From NCBI GenBank assembly GCA_944989445.1, contig CALYLW010000208.1:562424-626423 (forward strand): a stretch of DNA of 64,000 nt, read 5' to 3'. Shown piece by piece: positions 46,637 through 58,588 of the stretch; the first letter of the stretch is position 1, and each line of letters begins with the position of its first letter. Under the pieces are notes generated by a model. The model did not search any database, was not told the origin of the DNA, and saw nothing but the letters and a program-made list of their open reading frames with translations. Made by a program: the position numbers and the translations under genes. This DNA comes from Ampullaceana balthica. Its lineage: Eukaryota; Mollusca; Gastropoda; Lymnaeidae.

Positions 46637-47022
46637 AACCGTGTATATGATATAACACAAAACTTTACGTCATAACAAACCGTGTATATGATATAACACA
46701 AAACTTTACGTCATAACAAACCATGTATATGATATAACACAAAACTTTACGTCATAACAAACCATGTATATGATATAACACAAAACTTTACGTCATAACA
46801 AGCCGTGTATATGATATAACACAACACTTTACGTCATAACAAACCGTGTATATGATATAACACAAAACTTTACGTCATAACAAACCGTGTATATGATATA
46901 ACACAAAACTTTATGTCATAACAACCCGTGTATATGATATAACACAAAACTTTACGTCATAACAACCCGTGTATATGATATAACACAAAACTTTACGTCA
47001 TAACAACCCATGTATACGATGT
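46637..47022. repeat. 41-bp minisatellite, about 9 copies
   Basis: Units contain CCGTGTATATGATATAACAC and AAAACTTTACGTCATAACAA. Confidence 0.95.
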
Positions 47023-47556
47023 AACGCTGAAGAAAGATTTTCAATTAATTGACGTTTTCTCGCGGTGCCGCTCCTGTATTTGAATATGAGCCCCGATCCT
47101 TGCTCTTTGCAATCTGCCAAACAGTTGGTCGGAAAACACAGACGAAATCCAGGGGCTCAAACTGCAGATAACTACAGCTAGTCGCCATTCGTGCTCTTTG
47201 AGCCTGTTTCTCAACATTACACAAGGGGCATAGAGTCTCGATGGCCGTTAATGAATGTTTGAACTACGCCCGGGGGGGGAGGGGGGCGTGTTTGCTAATG
47301 ACTCTATAATGAAACACAAAACAACTAACACAGAAAAATATAGGAGAAGATAACGCCGAAAGAATATTATTCTATATGAAATGGAAAAAGATTTCCTTTG
47401 AATTATTAATGACTTGCGCTAATGGAAAAGTTCAGAAATATGTGAAGATTATTTGAACTATGGCGTCTGGGTCATAGTGAGGTTTTATGGGGTTTTTTTT
47501 AATTCTGGAGGTCAAAATGGTGGATTTTCATCGGGTTTATAGCATAAGTGTGTAGT
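47023..47556. other. No recognised gene
   Basis: Unique DNA with a G-run at 47272-47287. Confidence 0.5.
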
Positions 47557-47955
47557 CAGTGACACAATCATCACATCACAGACACCATCATCACATCACA
47601 GACACCATCATCACATCACATACATCTTATCCACATACAGACTTATTCGTCAACTATTTGTTTTCATTCGTCAGACACACATTATACAAAAATCTAAATC
47701 CAATCAAACACTGCCATCAACAATCTACACCCACTCACACACTTTCAATGACACCCACAATCACAAGATGTCATCAACAACCTACAACCAATCACACACT
47801 TTCATTGACACCCACAATCACAAGATGTCATCAACAACCTACACCCACTCACACACTTTTATTGACACCCACAATCACAAGATGTCATCAACAACCTACA
47901 ACCAATCACACACTTTCATTGACACCCACAATCACAAGATGTCATCAACCTGTCA
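47557..47955. repeat. 20-bp and 57-bp tandem repeats
   Basis: First, three to four copies of GACACCATCATCACATCACA (47557-47620). After a spacer come about 4.5 copies of a 57-bp unit (47708-47955) with CAATCACAAGATGTCATCAA, CAACCTACAACCAATCACAC and ACTTTCATTGACACCCA. The 57-bp period (19 codons) explains the 157-codon frame. Confidence 0.93.
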
Positions 47956-48253
47956 TATTGTCAACAAGATCACACCTATGTCCAGCAACTGAAAACAGAA
48001 CCTCATTAAAAGCCCAAATGCAAGCCGAGTAGCCGTTGGGTTTCAATTAATTAACTCGTGTTCGTTCTGTTAGACTCCGGTAGACCCACGTTTTAATTAG
48101 ATAAACTATTGAGCATTCGAAACATTTGTGAAGAGAAAATACAAAGAATCGTAGATGTTTAAAGTCTGAAATTAGTCTAACTGATATAAGAATCCAGTTT
48201 AAAAAAGAAATCCTTTTTCAGTTCATTAAGAAAGTTTGTTGTCTTGGAAAGAG
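47956..48253. other. No recognised feature
   Basis: Unique AT-rich DNA. Confidence 0.5.
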
Positions 48254-48284
48254 CGCTAGAGGGGGCGGGAAAATTTTTGTCTGA

Positions 48285-48415
48285 GAGAGTCATAAACACC
48301 ACATAATTTGAAAAGTAATTCTGTGAGAGCTAGAAACACCACATAATTTGAAAAGTAATTCTGTGAGAGCCATAAACACCACATAATTTGAAAAGTAATT
48401 CTGTGAGCGCCATAA
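48285..48415. repeat. 40-bp tandem repeat, 3 copies
   Basis: Units contain CATAAACACCACATAATTTG and AAAAGTAATTCTGTGAGAGC. The repeat lies inside the hAT element. Confidence 0.92.
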
Positions 48416-48472
48416 ATTATGTTTAAAAGTAAAATTTCAAGTACATGTGTGCATTTTGTGTAAACTCTAAAA

Positions 48473-48709
48473 GGGGCCGTCTGTAAAATACGCCACGCTC
48501 CAGGCCACGCTCCAGAGAGGGGGGGGGGATGTTCCGGCCATGTGTGACGTCACGGAGTTTTTGTATTAAACTCATAATTTTGTTAATAAAAAAGAAATGT
48601 TTCTTCGAAAGTGTGTCGTACTTTAGGGGGGGGGTTCCAAGATTTGTGACAGAGGGGAAAAAGGTAAAAATGGTTTTAAAAAAGCATGACGTACTTTATG
48701 GACGGCCCC
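48473..48709 (+). mobile_element. MITE family A, copy 3, nested in hAT
   Basis: A 237-bp element that begins GGGGCCGTCTGTAAAATACG and ends GTACTTTATGGACGGCCCC. It shares CCGGCCATGTGTGACGTCAC and TTCGAAAGTGTGTCGTACTT with the other copies. Confidence 0.8.
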
Positions 48710-48996
48710 AAAGTACTATAATTATAATTATATCTCTGAATTCTTTTTAATATCATTTTAATGCAGTTTTTATATGCAATTAATATGTAGATCAAATGAG
48801 TCTGAATTTAAACGTTTAAAAAAAATAATAATAAACGAACATTTGTCTGAGAGCCAGTGCAGCCATCAATAGAGCCACATCTGGCTCGCAAGCCATGGTT
48901 TCCCGACCCCTGGGTTAGAGCAATAATACTTCACATTACGGGGAAAAACTACTCCGTTCTCTTCGAAAGTTATAAAAATATTTTTAAATCTATTTT

Positions 48997-49444
48997 TAAA
49001 TCCTTTATATTAACTCGTGGTGTCTGCACCCGCCCTTGTCGCCAAAACTTTTGATCGATTTTTAACCCACTTTCTCGTAAGCTAGCGAGCTGAAATTTAG
49101 AAGGCAGTTTCGTGGCGATGAGAAAAACAATGTATCAAAATTTCAGATCGATCGCATGAACCGTAATTAAATTATTGATTTTTTAGATTATTTTTTTTAT
49201 TCCTATGTATCATGCTATTTTCTGTGATAGAGCGTCGCGGTGCGTATTATATTGAACAACCTTTCTGTCGCGCAATAAGGTGCGTATTTTATTGACAACT
49301 CGTTTTTATAAACATATTCCTGATCGGTGCGCATTATATTAAACATGTTTTACGACACAACTGCAATTTTGTATTTCTGGATGGTCTGGCGCTGCGTATT
49401 ATAATGAACATTCTTTTAGTTACTTCTCGTACATAAAGGATTTA
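48997..49444. mobile_element. MITE family B, copy 2
   Basis: A 448-bp element, same orientation and ends as 23235-23703 (TAAATCCTTTAT, ATAAAGGATTTA). The two are near-identical over most of their length with scattered substitutions and small indels. Confidence 0.8.
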
Positions 49445-49712
49445 TAGTAAAAAACTTGTTTTTTTACATTTTTTTTATATTATACTTACTAGCTTAACCA
49501 GTCTCATTCTTCTTTCTTCTTAAACTTAATAATGTGATAAGTTTATTTTACAATTGTAGAAAAGAAAAAAGCGTGGGTCTGCATCGGGAAAAAAATGTAT
49601 GAAAGCTGATAAAGATAAAATGTAAAGATAGAAGCAAAATAAAAAAAACAATTTAACATTTGTAAACGTGATAAGACAAGCAGATAAATGTTTAAATTCA
49701 AAATGCCGTGAC
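49445..49712. other. No recognised feature
   Basis: AT-rich DNA. Confidence 0.5.
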
Positions 49713-49957
49713 CAAAAGCGTGTGCTGCACTTCCTGGGTCATCAACCTAAAAGCGTGTGCTGCACTTCCTGGGTCATCAACCTAAAAGCGTGTGCTGCAC
49801 TTCCTGGGTCATCAACCTAAAAGCGTGTGCTGCACTTCCTGGTTCATCAACCTAAAAGCGTGTGCTGCACTTTCTGGTTCATCAACCTAAAAGCGTGTGC
49901 TGCACTTCCTGGTTCATCAACCTAAAAGCGTGTGCTGCACTTCCTGGGTCATCAACC
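49713..49957. repeat. 35-bp minisatellite, 7 copies
   Basis: Units contain AAAAGCGTGTGCTGCACTTC and CTGGGTCATCAACCT; four are GGGTC and three GGTTC variants. Confidence 0.96.
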
Positions 49958-51278
49958 TTCTCGACATTGTTGTGACTAGTGATGTTTGAACGAAGAAGAA
50001 CGGACTTAGTTTTGGAACAAATATAAAAAAAAACCTTACCATTTAGCGTACAGCAAGTTTGGGTGCATGTCATGTGTTTATGTCTATAAATAACTCGGCG
50101 AACATTCTTGTCTATCGCTTTAATTTCAAAACGTGTCATCATAGCACAATATGAAAAACTTTGTGTTGGTTGAACATACTAATGTTGTTGTTTTTTAAAA
50201 TTTAGTCATATTCATGCTCCTCTATTTTCAATAAGTGATGAAGTGAAAGAATCATTTGCTTTGATCGTGAAACCAATATTTGTAAGTTAAACAGTTGTTA
50301 TGGAAGGCATCTTCGCTAGTTGCACTGAGTGAACTTGTAAAGGAATATAATAGTATTATTTTTTAAAAATAATTGGCTTTTTAAAACACCTCGTAAACAA
50401 CTGAGCACGCATGGCAATTTCATATAGCCTGTAAATTTTTTCATAAAAAATATAAGCATTTATTTAGCATATTTTTGTTTTTATAAAATATATTAACATC
50501 TCTAAAAATTCCTGTACCTCTTTGCCCTTCCCTCTTGCATCTTTCCAAGTTCCTTAATTTGCATTCCTTGTTTCCTATTTCCTAATAAAATGTTCGACTG
50601 ACCCCAATTTTCTATCAGCGAAATCTTTGAAATATCCCAGCTTGAAAAATGCCCTTCTTTTTTTTTACACTCTGAATTTCTAGCATTTATCTTGTTTTCA
50701 CGTCTTCAATTTTTTTTCGTTTTTTTTTCAAACTTTCCTTTTCGATTCTTCTAACTCATATGTTATTTTCTGCCAACTCTTTCTTTGGTTTCTTTAATCT
50801 ATTTCTTCGTCTCTTCAAATATTTATTTTATTCTCTTTGTTTTATATGCGTTTGAATCTGATTAATTTGTTGTTAACATGTTAAATTGCCACGGATATTT
50901 TCTTCTTTGTTCCCAATTACTGCACATTCATTTCTGATCAAAATTCTTTGATCTTGTTTGTAAGGATGATGTCTTTCATAGCCATTATGTCCTTGCTAGT
51001 CTAGTTGCTCAATGCAACCCTATGCTCCAGACTTTAAAAAAAAACAACAAAAAAACAACTTCTTTAGATGTTTCTCAAATATTCCCAAGCCGTTGTTAAA
51101 TTCTCTCGTAGACTGGGTAAGGCTATTTCATAATTTCATCAACTATTTTATCATTTTATCAACTAGGTGCAACTGCTTCAAAAGAGCTCATTCCAAGGCA
51201 TTTCTTTCTTTGCCTATTGACACTGGGAACTTTCAGAAATGTAAGGGTGAACAAACGTGCAGACGTGTGAAGTGTGTG
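49958..51278. other. No recognised gene; pyrimidine-rich stretch
   Basis: Unique DNA. From about 50505 to 50870 the plus strand is strongly T/C-rich (CCTCTTTGCCCTTCCCTCTT). No exon can be supported next to it. Confidence 0.45.
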
Positions 51279-52101
51279 AGGCAGTCTTTCACCTGGGGTA
51301 CCACGTGTTATAGTGTGTGAGGCAGTCTTTCACCTGGGGTACCACGTTCTATAGTGTGTGAGGCAGTCTTTCACCTGGGGTACCACGTTATATTATGTCA
51401 CCTGGGGTACCACGTTCTAGTCTTTCACCTGGGGTACCACGTGCTAGTCTTTCAGCTTGTGTACCACGTGCTAGACTTTCACCTGGGGTACCACGTGCTA
51501 GTCTATCACCTGGGGTACCACGTGCTAGTCTTACACCTGGGGTACCACGTACTAGTCTTTCACCTGGGGTACAAGTGCTAGTCTTACACCTGGGGTACCA
51601 CGTGCTAGTCTTACACCAGGGGTACCACGTGCTAGTCTTTCACCTGGGGTACCACGTGCTAGTCTTTCACCTGGGGTACCACGTGCTAGTCTTTCAGCTG
51701 GGGTACCACGTGCTAGTCTTTCACCTGGGGTACCACGTGCTAGTCTTTCACCTGGGGTACCACGTTCTATAATGTCACCTGGGGTACCACGTTCTATAAT
51801 GTCACCTGGGGTACCTCGTTCTATAATGTCACCTGGGGTACCACGTTCTATAATTTCACCTGGGGTATCACGTTCTATAATGTCACCTGGGGTACCACAT
51901 TCTATAAAATACACCTGGGGTACCACGTTCCATAATTTCACCTGGGGTACCACGCTCTAAAATTTCACCTGGGGTACCACGTTCTATCATTTCACCTGGG
52001 ATACCACGTTCTATAATTTCACCTGGTGTATCACGTTCTATAATTTCACCTGGGGTACCACGTTCTATAAATACACCTGGGGTACCACGTTCCATAATTT
52101 C
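51279..52101. repeat. 27-bp minisatellite with KpnI-type core, about 30 copies
   Basis: The core ACCTGGGGTACCACGT is constant and each unit carries the palindrome GGTACC. Three blocks follow each other: 39-bp-type units with GTGTGAGGCAGTCTTTC at the left, units with GCTAGTCTTTC in the middle, and units with TCTATAATGTC or TCTATAATTTC at the right. Nine codons per unit keep frames open. Confidence 0.96.
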
Positions 52102-52565
52102 CCATAATATTATTTTGATTTCCAAGTTATTTTTCAACACTTTTATTTGTTTTCAGGGAAATTTTACAGACAGAAAAAATTATGAAATAAAATGATAAAA
52201 TTAATATTAAAATAAGTTTATTTGCGGGCCGAAAAGGATTAACGAAACAACTTTAGGGATGTCTTCCTAAAATTCCAATCCAATTTTAAGCCTATATCAT
52301 ATTTTCCAGATACATTTTCAATCAAATTAGTTTATTTTTTTGTTTTTAGTGTCATAGAATCCAGTTTTTTAACTGTTTTGCTAAAACAAACATTTATTCA
52401 CAATAATGTTTGTACGAACAAAATTTGGATCAATGGGAAGTTAAAGTAAGTTTTAAAAAAAAATTAATACATTAAATTACAATTAAAATATATTTTACCA
52501 CAGGAAAATTACAATGCTAATTTCATTTGAAACCGTTTCATACATTTTTTACATGGTTCACCCTA
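52102..52565. other. No recognised feature
   Basis: AT-rich unique DNA. Confidence 0.5.
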
Positions 52566-53178
52566 TTGACAACCTACATGACAGCAAATATTGACAAACT
52601 AAATGACAGCAAATATTGACAAACTACATGACAGCAAATATTGACAAACTACATGACAGCAAATATGACAAACTACATGACAGCAAATATTGACAAACTA
52701 TATGACAGCAAATATTGACAAACTACATGGCAGCAAATATTGGCAAACTAAATGACAGCAAATATTGACAAACTACATGACAGCAAATATTGACAAACTA
52801 CATGACAGCAAATATTGACAAACAACATGACAGCAAATATTGACAAACTATATGACAGCAAATATTGACAAACTGCATGGCAGCAAATATTGGCAAACTA
52901 CATGACAGCAAATATTGACAAACTACATGACAGCAAATATTGACAAACTACATGACAGCAAATATTGACAAACTACATGACAGCAAATATTGACAAACTA
53001 CATGACAGCAAATATTGACAAGCTACATGACAGCAAATATTGAGAAACTACAAGACAGCAAATATTGACAAGCTACATGACAGCAAATATTGACAATAAT
53101 ACATGACAGCAAATATTGATAAACTACATGACAGCAAATATTGACAAACTACATGACAGCAAATATTGACAGCAAATA
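52566..53178. repeat. 25-bp minisatellite, about 24 copies
   Basis: Units contain CAAACTACATGACAGCAAAT then ATTGA. Variants include TATATGACAG and CATGGCAGCAAATATTGGC, the latter pair occurring twice about 125 bp apart. Confidence 0.96.
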
Positions 53179-53409
53179 TGAAGATATCGATATCAGGCGT
53201 TGTCATTTAAATATTCGATTCTAGTCCTGTTGACATTCGGCCTTAGTTCATCTTAAACTTTAACGGTTACTTCCCCTGAAATTACGAATACGAGTGAGGC
53301 AACGATTTTTATCACTCAATAATCCCCCCCCCCTCCCCACACCTCCAGTAGATGGATAATTAAAATAGAACCTGTTCTCATAGGTCAAGGTAATTATTAC
53401 ACAGAGAGA
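53179..53409. other. No recognised feature
   Basis: Unique spacer with a C-run near 53322-53331. Confidence 0.5.
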
Positions 53410-53913
53410 CAAATAGGTCATACGGGGTTTATAGACACGCCATACGGGATTTATAGATACGTCATACGGGGTTTATAGACACGTCATACGGGATTTATAG
53501 ATACGTCATACGGGGTTTAAAGATACGTCATACGGGGTTTATAGACACGTCATACGGGGTTTATGGATACGTCATACGGGGTTTATGGATACGTCATACG
53601 GGGTTCAAGATACGTCATACGGGGTTTATACATACGTCATACGGGGTTTATACATACGTCATACGGGGTTTATAGATACGTCATACGGGGTTTATACATA
53701 CGCAATTCGGGGTTTATAGATACGTCATACGGGGTTTATACATACGTCATACGGGGTTTATACATACGTCATACGGGGTTTATAGATACGTCATACGGGG
53801 TTTATACATACGTCATACGGGGTTTATACATACGTCATACGGGGTTTATAGATACGTCATACGGGGTTTATAGATACGTCATACCGGGTTTATGGATACG
53901 TCATTCGGGGTTT
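53410..53913. repeat. 24-bp minisatellite, about 21 copies
   Basis: The unit contains ATAGATACGTCATACGGGGT then TTAT; CATACG and GACACG variants alternate. Eight codons per unit, hence the 121-codon frame. Confidence 0.96.
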
Positions 53914-54170
53914 AACCCACACAAATAAACTCAAAGGTTTAATGAAATCGTTTGCTACTGGTTGTCATAACTTAGACTCCTACTCCCGAATATTCCAGTT
54001 TCAATTTGTATGTTTTTGTTCTTGCATGTCAAATAAGAAAAGTGTTTTATCATTATCCCTATGTCCACATGAGGCTTGTATTAAATTATTAAATTATCTT
54101 TTTCTTCTATTAATAAGTTAGAATTAAGTGACTTATGTATTATCACTACTTTGCTATTTGTACTTCTATC
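53914..54170. other. No recognised feature
   Basis: Unique DNA up to the hAT target duplication. Confidence 0.5.
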
Positions 54171-54311
54171 CTCTAGTACAGTGGTTCTCAACCTGTGGTC
54201 CGCGGACATCTAGTGGTCCGTGGGGATGTGCCTGGTGGTCCGCGAGCATAGGAAGAAATTTTAAATTTAAAAAATTAAAAAACACGAAAAGGCATACATT
54301 TTGTCACTTTA

Positions 54312-54455
54312 ACAAATATATAAAATATATAAAATATATAAAATATATAAAATATATAAAATATATAAAATATATAAAATATATAAAATATATAAAATAT
54401 ACAAAATATACAAAATATATAAAATATATAAAATATATAAAATATATAAAATATA
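54312..54455. repeat. 9-bp repeat ATATAAAAT, about 16 copies
   Basis: ATATAAAAT units with two ATACAAAAT variants, inside the hAT element. Confidence 0.95.
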
Positions 54456-54809
54456 TATTGATTAATTTTAATCATTCGATAGTGATTGCATAGCACCAAA
54501 AACAATATGTGTTGAAAAAATGTTTACTTTTAGCTATAACGGAAATCACATAATGTCACACTAAATTCTAGAAGACTATAGTTGTTATATTGACATTCAA
54601 AAGTAAATCTTTGAAACCATTGAGTAAATTAGCCTTAAATTGATATTATAATTATTAAAGTAATACATTAGTTAAATTGATTGAACACACGGATAAATTT
54701 CTAATATAGAGAACAATCAAACATGAGGACAATAATGAGTACTCAGACCCATCCTCACAACCAGTGTGTGAATCAAATGCAGTTCTGGTGAAGAAAAAAA
54801 AGACGATTT

Positions 54810-55400
54810 GCCATACGACAGTATGATGAAGAATATTGACACTTTAAGTTTATGTGTGTCATTGTAAATGATCAACCCAGATCAGAGTGGGTTGCTGTTC
54901 TGGCTTACTTGAAGAGCTGAACAAATTTAATTCATCTCTGCAAGGTAAACAGACACATTTAATTTTTACTCCCAGTGACAAAGTGTCTGCTTTCACGAAA
55001 AAATTTGATCTTCGTAAAACAAGATTTTTTAAGGGTAACTTTCAAATGATCGAGGAATTGTTCCAATTTACCGATTAACCATAAAATGCTGAAAACAATA
55101 AACACCTGTTGATAAATTTGATTTCTGATCATGTTCAATTACCGCAGGATAAATTTAACTTGTACTCTGGTGATTTCCAGAGTTTTCTTGTGTTCCCAGT
55201 CCATTTCTTGCACACATTGACTCATTAAATTTACCAACATGGAATTTAAACGAATTCATTGAACTAAACAGCGATAATACTTTGAATATGTTGCATCAGA
55301 AAGTGAGCTTGTTGAAATTTTGGAGTTGTCAGAACTGTATCAGTAACTATGAACAATACTTTTACTCTTTGGATCATGTCTTTGTAATTGTTGATTTTCT
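54810..55400 (+). pseudogene. hAT transposase remnant (ZBED5/GTF2IRD2-like)
   Basis: The best stretch, 54887-55078, reads LLEELNKFNSSLQGKQTHLI, then SDKVSAFTKKFDL and FFKGNFQMIEEL. This matches the conserved segment of Charlie/ZBED5-type transposases (DIF-x-K-LN-x-LN-x2-LQGK, then SDK-I-x-AF-x-KKL-x-LW, then GNF-x-MF). Upstream, in another frame, VNDQPRSEWVAVLAYL fits the W-x5-YLAD region. Downstream, SESELVEILELSE fits the EELIEL-x3 region near the C-terminus. Several stops and frameshifts separate these, so no active protein can be made. The surrounding hAT ends and target duplication support it. Confidence 0.75.
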
Positions 55401-55935
55401 GCATTAAAAACATCGATCCCGACTTGAAGTTGATGATGAACTACAATGGAGTCTTTCAAGTAGTACAACTTTTTAAAATATCATGTGCTCAGATGCAAAA
55501 GCCGAAGGCTCGCATTAAATAAATATATGCATCAATTTTACTAGCTCTAACTACTTTTTATGACTTGAAGTTTTTGTTTTGTTTTAGAAAGCAATAAGAA
55601 TTGAATAATACACTAAGTATAAGACTAGTGTAAGTGTAAGACTAGTGTAAGTGTAAGACTAGTGTAAGTGACATTTGTTAATTAACAAAAGAAAAGTAAT
55701 ACAATCTATATCCATTCAATATTGTTTTGGAGCACGCAAATCGTTAGCATTTTATAATAATTTTACTAATATGTATGCTAGTAACTAGTTATACTTACAT
55801 ACAAAGTACAATGTATATTTATTTATACATTTCCATCACGGCAGAAGCAAAATTTTCAGTGGTGTTCTGCGGCTATGACGAACTTTTTTTATGTGGTCCG
55901 CGAATATCAAAAGGTTGAGAACCACTGCTCTAGTA

Positions 55936-56114
55936 TTTCTATGTTTTATGATTTAAATATATTAAATGGTGTTACTCTTGTCGATTTCGAATACTCGTCA
56001 GTAATAAATCTGGCAGCTCATTTTTAAAAATTTAGTTCATGTTTTTATCAATTTGTCTTTGGTGACTGAGTCCCATACAGAAGAGCATATTCATTCCGGG
56101 CACCGAGTAGCGAT
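55936..56114. other. No recognised feature
   Basis: Unique spacer. Confidence 0.5.
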
Positions 56115-56275
56115 CTCACATACTAAACATCAACTGATATCATCACATACTAAACATCAACTGATATCATCACATACTAAACATCAACTGATATCATCAC
56201 ATACTAAACATCAACTGATATCATCACATACTAAACATCAACTGATATCATCACATACTAAACATCAACTAATAT
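56115..56275. repeat. 27-bp minisatellite, 6 copies
   Basis: Units contain TCACATACTAAACATCAACT then GATATCA; the last copy diverges. Confidence 0.96.
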
Positions 56276-56924
56276 TCGCTACGTCGACTAGCTGGCTTAT
56301 CTGACTCGATGATTTTTTTTAATGAGGCATCGCGTGGCGGAGGAAATCTTTTACAAAAACAAGAAATTGTTTTTACTCCCCCTTTCATCCCCCCTACCCC
56401 CATGTGTCTGGCCAATTATAAGGTCTTGTTCCACGTGGATACAAATGTCACAGAATTGAAGAAAATAGAAGTTATTACATAAATATGTATGAGATTGATT
56501 AAAAAGTTGAGGCTGTGAAAAGTAAGCGCAAGGTATAAGGATGTATGACATTGACATGAACTCATTCGAGAGGGAAAGTGTAAAGGGTTAAATAAAAATT
56601 TATGAAACTGTTTGAGAATGTCCGAGATTGTACGAAATTGCTTGATCATTTAAAGCACTGAGTAGTATATATATGTGTGCATTTTTATTTCTATGTATGT
56701 ATGTACAATGTACGTATGTATATATGTATGTATTTATTCATGTATCTATGTATGCTGTATATGTGTGTGCGTTAACAATTTCAGGTCGTGGTAATGTCAG
56801 TCATCTTTTAGACCTTTGCATTTTACAACACCTTTCATATACGTTTATTAGAGAACCTTGACTCGGCCATACGGCTTTTAGTTCCAATTACTTGCGTCTT
56901 CCTCAACTTATAAACTCATACATC
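56276..56924. other. No recognised gene; short TATG repeat
   Basis: AT-rich DNA with an imperfect (TATG)n run at 56690-56765. Confidence 0.5.
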
Positions 56925-57561
56925 CTCTAGTCCAGTGGTTCCTAACCAGTGGTGCATGCACCCCTTGGGGGTGCATGAGCAGGTTCCAGGGGGTGCATGA
57001 ACCATTCAGAAAGAAAAAAAAGAAAAAGAGGAGAAAAAAAGGGGGAAAAAAGAAAGAAAAACTGATAATTTGAAAATGTAAACCATAAGCAAGGCATGCC
57101 GCGTTAAAGGGCGCCCATATACAACCTTTTTTTTTACTCGTTCACGCATCGTTCTGCGTATGTCGAAAATTGACGGAAAAACTTTCGCAAAATGAACGGT
57201 TCGCTCTAAGTGTTCCTCGGAATTTCGTGTTTTACGTCACAGTTTTCTAAAAATAATTTAATTTTGTCATCAAATACGTCAGATATATCTCTACCGGTAA
57301 CCCTCTAACTGTTTTGAGCGGATGTAAACGTTGGGTTTTTTTTCCTTCACTTTTATTGCTCTGTACGCTGCAAAGGACTTTAAAACTTTAATAGTCATTG
57401 AAACCTAAGATCTTAAGTTGAGCATCCAATTCCGGTCATTAAAAACATCTACTTCTTCAGTTAAAAATTTGCCTGTGACTGGTACGACTTTCCGATTGTC
57501 ATAATCCCCTCAAAATCGTTAATAAATAATATAAAAGAGAGAGAGAGATGGAGCACAAAAG

Positions 57562-57836
57562 CCTCAGTGCTTCCACTGTGGAAAAATCCTGTGCAATGAC
57601 AACATGAAGCCTGTTAGACTACGAGAGCACTTGGAGAAAGTCCATCCATCCAATTCCAAGGACAGTGTTGAGGTCTTCAAGCAGAAGAGAGCTCGCTTCT
57701 TGACCTCAGGTATCTTGCCCAAGCTTGAATTTTCTTTGTCACAGAAATCTGCACTGGAGGCATCATTCAAGGTTGCATATCTTATTGCAAAGAATAAGAA
57801 GCCCCTCACCATTGGAGACCTTTTTGTGTCCATTTA
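57562..57836 (+). pseudogene. hAT transposase N-terminus with BED zinc finger, truncated
   Basis: The frame starts upstream of the ATG at 57604. It shows CFHCGKILCNDNMKPVRLRE followed by HLEKVHP, a C-x2-C...H-x4-H BED-type DNA-binding finger. Then come FLTSGILPKLEFSLSQKSAL and EASFKVAYLIAKNKKPLTIG, the conserved helix (S-x-x-VA-x-LIA-x-x-KKP-x-TIGE) of ZBED5/GTF2IRD2-type hAT transposases. At residue 79 or so, counting from that ATG, the coding sequence runs into the 57-bp tandem array, and the RNase H-like catalytic domain is missing. It is free of stops up to that point, so it is younger than the other hAT remnants here. Function in its present form is limited to possible DNA binding; expression is unknown. 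Confidence 0.8.
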
Positions 57837-58222
57837 CGCTCTGATTGCCACCTCTTGCTGCCCCTGTCCCCCAATACGCGATTGTGACCATTTACGATCT
57901 GATTGCCCCTCTTGCTGCCTCTCTCCCCCAATACACGATTGTGTTCATTTACGCTCTGATTGCACCTCTTGCTGCCCCTCTCCCCCAATACGATTGTGTC
58001 TATTTACTATCTGATTGCCACCTCTTGCTGCCCCTCTCCCCCAAACACAATTGTGTCCATTTACGCTCTGATTGCCACCTCTTGCTGCCCCTCTCCCCCA
58101 AACACAATTGTGTCCATTTACGCTCTGATTGCCACCTCTTGCTGCCCCTCTCCCCCAAACACAATTGTGTCCATTTACGCTCTGATTGCCACCTCTTGCT
58201 GCCCCTCTCCCCCAAACACAAT
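57834..58222. repeat. 57-bp minisatellite fused to a transposase frame, about 7 copies
   Basis: Units contain TGTCCATTTACGCTCTGATT, GCCACCTCTTGCTGCCCCTC and TCCCCCAAACACAATTG. The first copies are more diverged (AATACGCGATTGTGACC). Nineteen codons per unit keep frames open on both strands. Confidence 0.95.
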
Positions 58223-58225
58223 TTA

Positions 58226-58588
58226 AAAAAAAATGTGTTCTTTTTATTTCTAAATATCTGTTAGTACACGAAACGCGTGTAGGGCGTGGGATGAATTCCC
58301 CCCTCACCCTATAATCATGCTTATTCCCCCCTTCCCGTCAAATCTTATGTTCGTCCACTCAACGACACCAAAGTTCTGTTCTTGCAACACGAGCATATTT
58401 ACAGCTGCACAATGTCAATAAATAACGACAGAAGAAATAGGCGCACAACATCAACATGCGCACCACATTGCGCAATCAGATCATGTTCTATTATTTGATA
58501 ACACCCTGATAGGCCACGATTGCTGTGACACTTGCACCGTGCGACACGTGCAATTCAATTTTTTTTCCACTCATCTTCTGTGAAAATT
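58226..58588. other. No recognised feature
   Basis: Unique DNA. Confidence 0.5.

Larger units (their letters stand above)
48262..48912 (-). mobile_element. Probable short hAT element hosting a MITE
   Basis: The right end read inverted is CAGGGGTCGGGAAACCATGG followed by GCTTGCGAGCCAGATGTGGC, the well-known hAT terminus type. The left end GGGGCGGGAAAATTTT is its decayed partner. The flanks CGCTAGAG (48254-48261) and GGTTAGAG (48913-48920) match at six of eight positions with central TA, compatible with an old Buster-type duplication. Inside are three copies of a 40-bp unit (about 48285-48415) and MITE family A. Confidence 0.6.
54179..55927 (+). mobile_element. hAT transposon (Buster-type TSD), decayed
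   Basis: A 16-bp perfect inverted repeat, CAGTGGTTCTCAACCT, lies at both ends. The element is flanked by the perfect duplication CTCTAGTA (54171-54178 and 55928-55935), which has central TA. Subterminal GGTCCGCGGACATC and, inverted, TTCGCGGACCACAT pair as well. The 1.75-kb interior holds a 9-bp microsatellite and a transposase remnant at 54810-55400. Confidence 0.93.
56933..58225 (+). mobile_element. hAT element, left end and 5' coding part only
   Basis: The terminus CAGTGGTTCCTAACCAGTGG is preceded by CTCTAGTC (56925-56932, central TA). A BED-finger transposase start lies about 640 bp in. Its coding sequence gives way to a 57-bp array at 57834, and no right end or second CTCTAGTC is found, so the 3' part appears lost or displaced. 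The right boundary is set arbitrarily at the array end. Confidence 0.6.
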
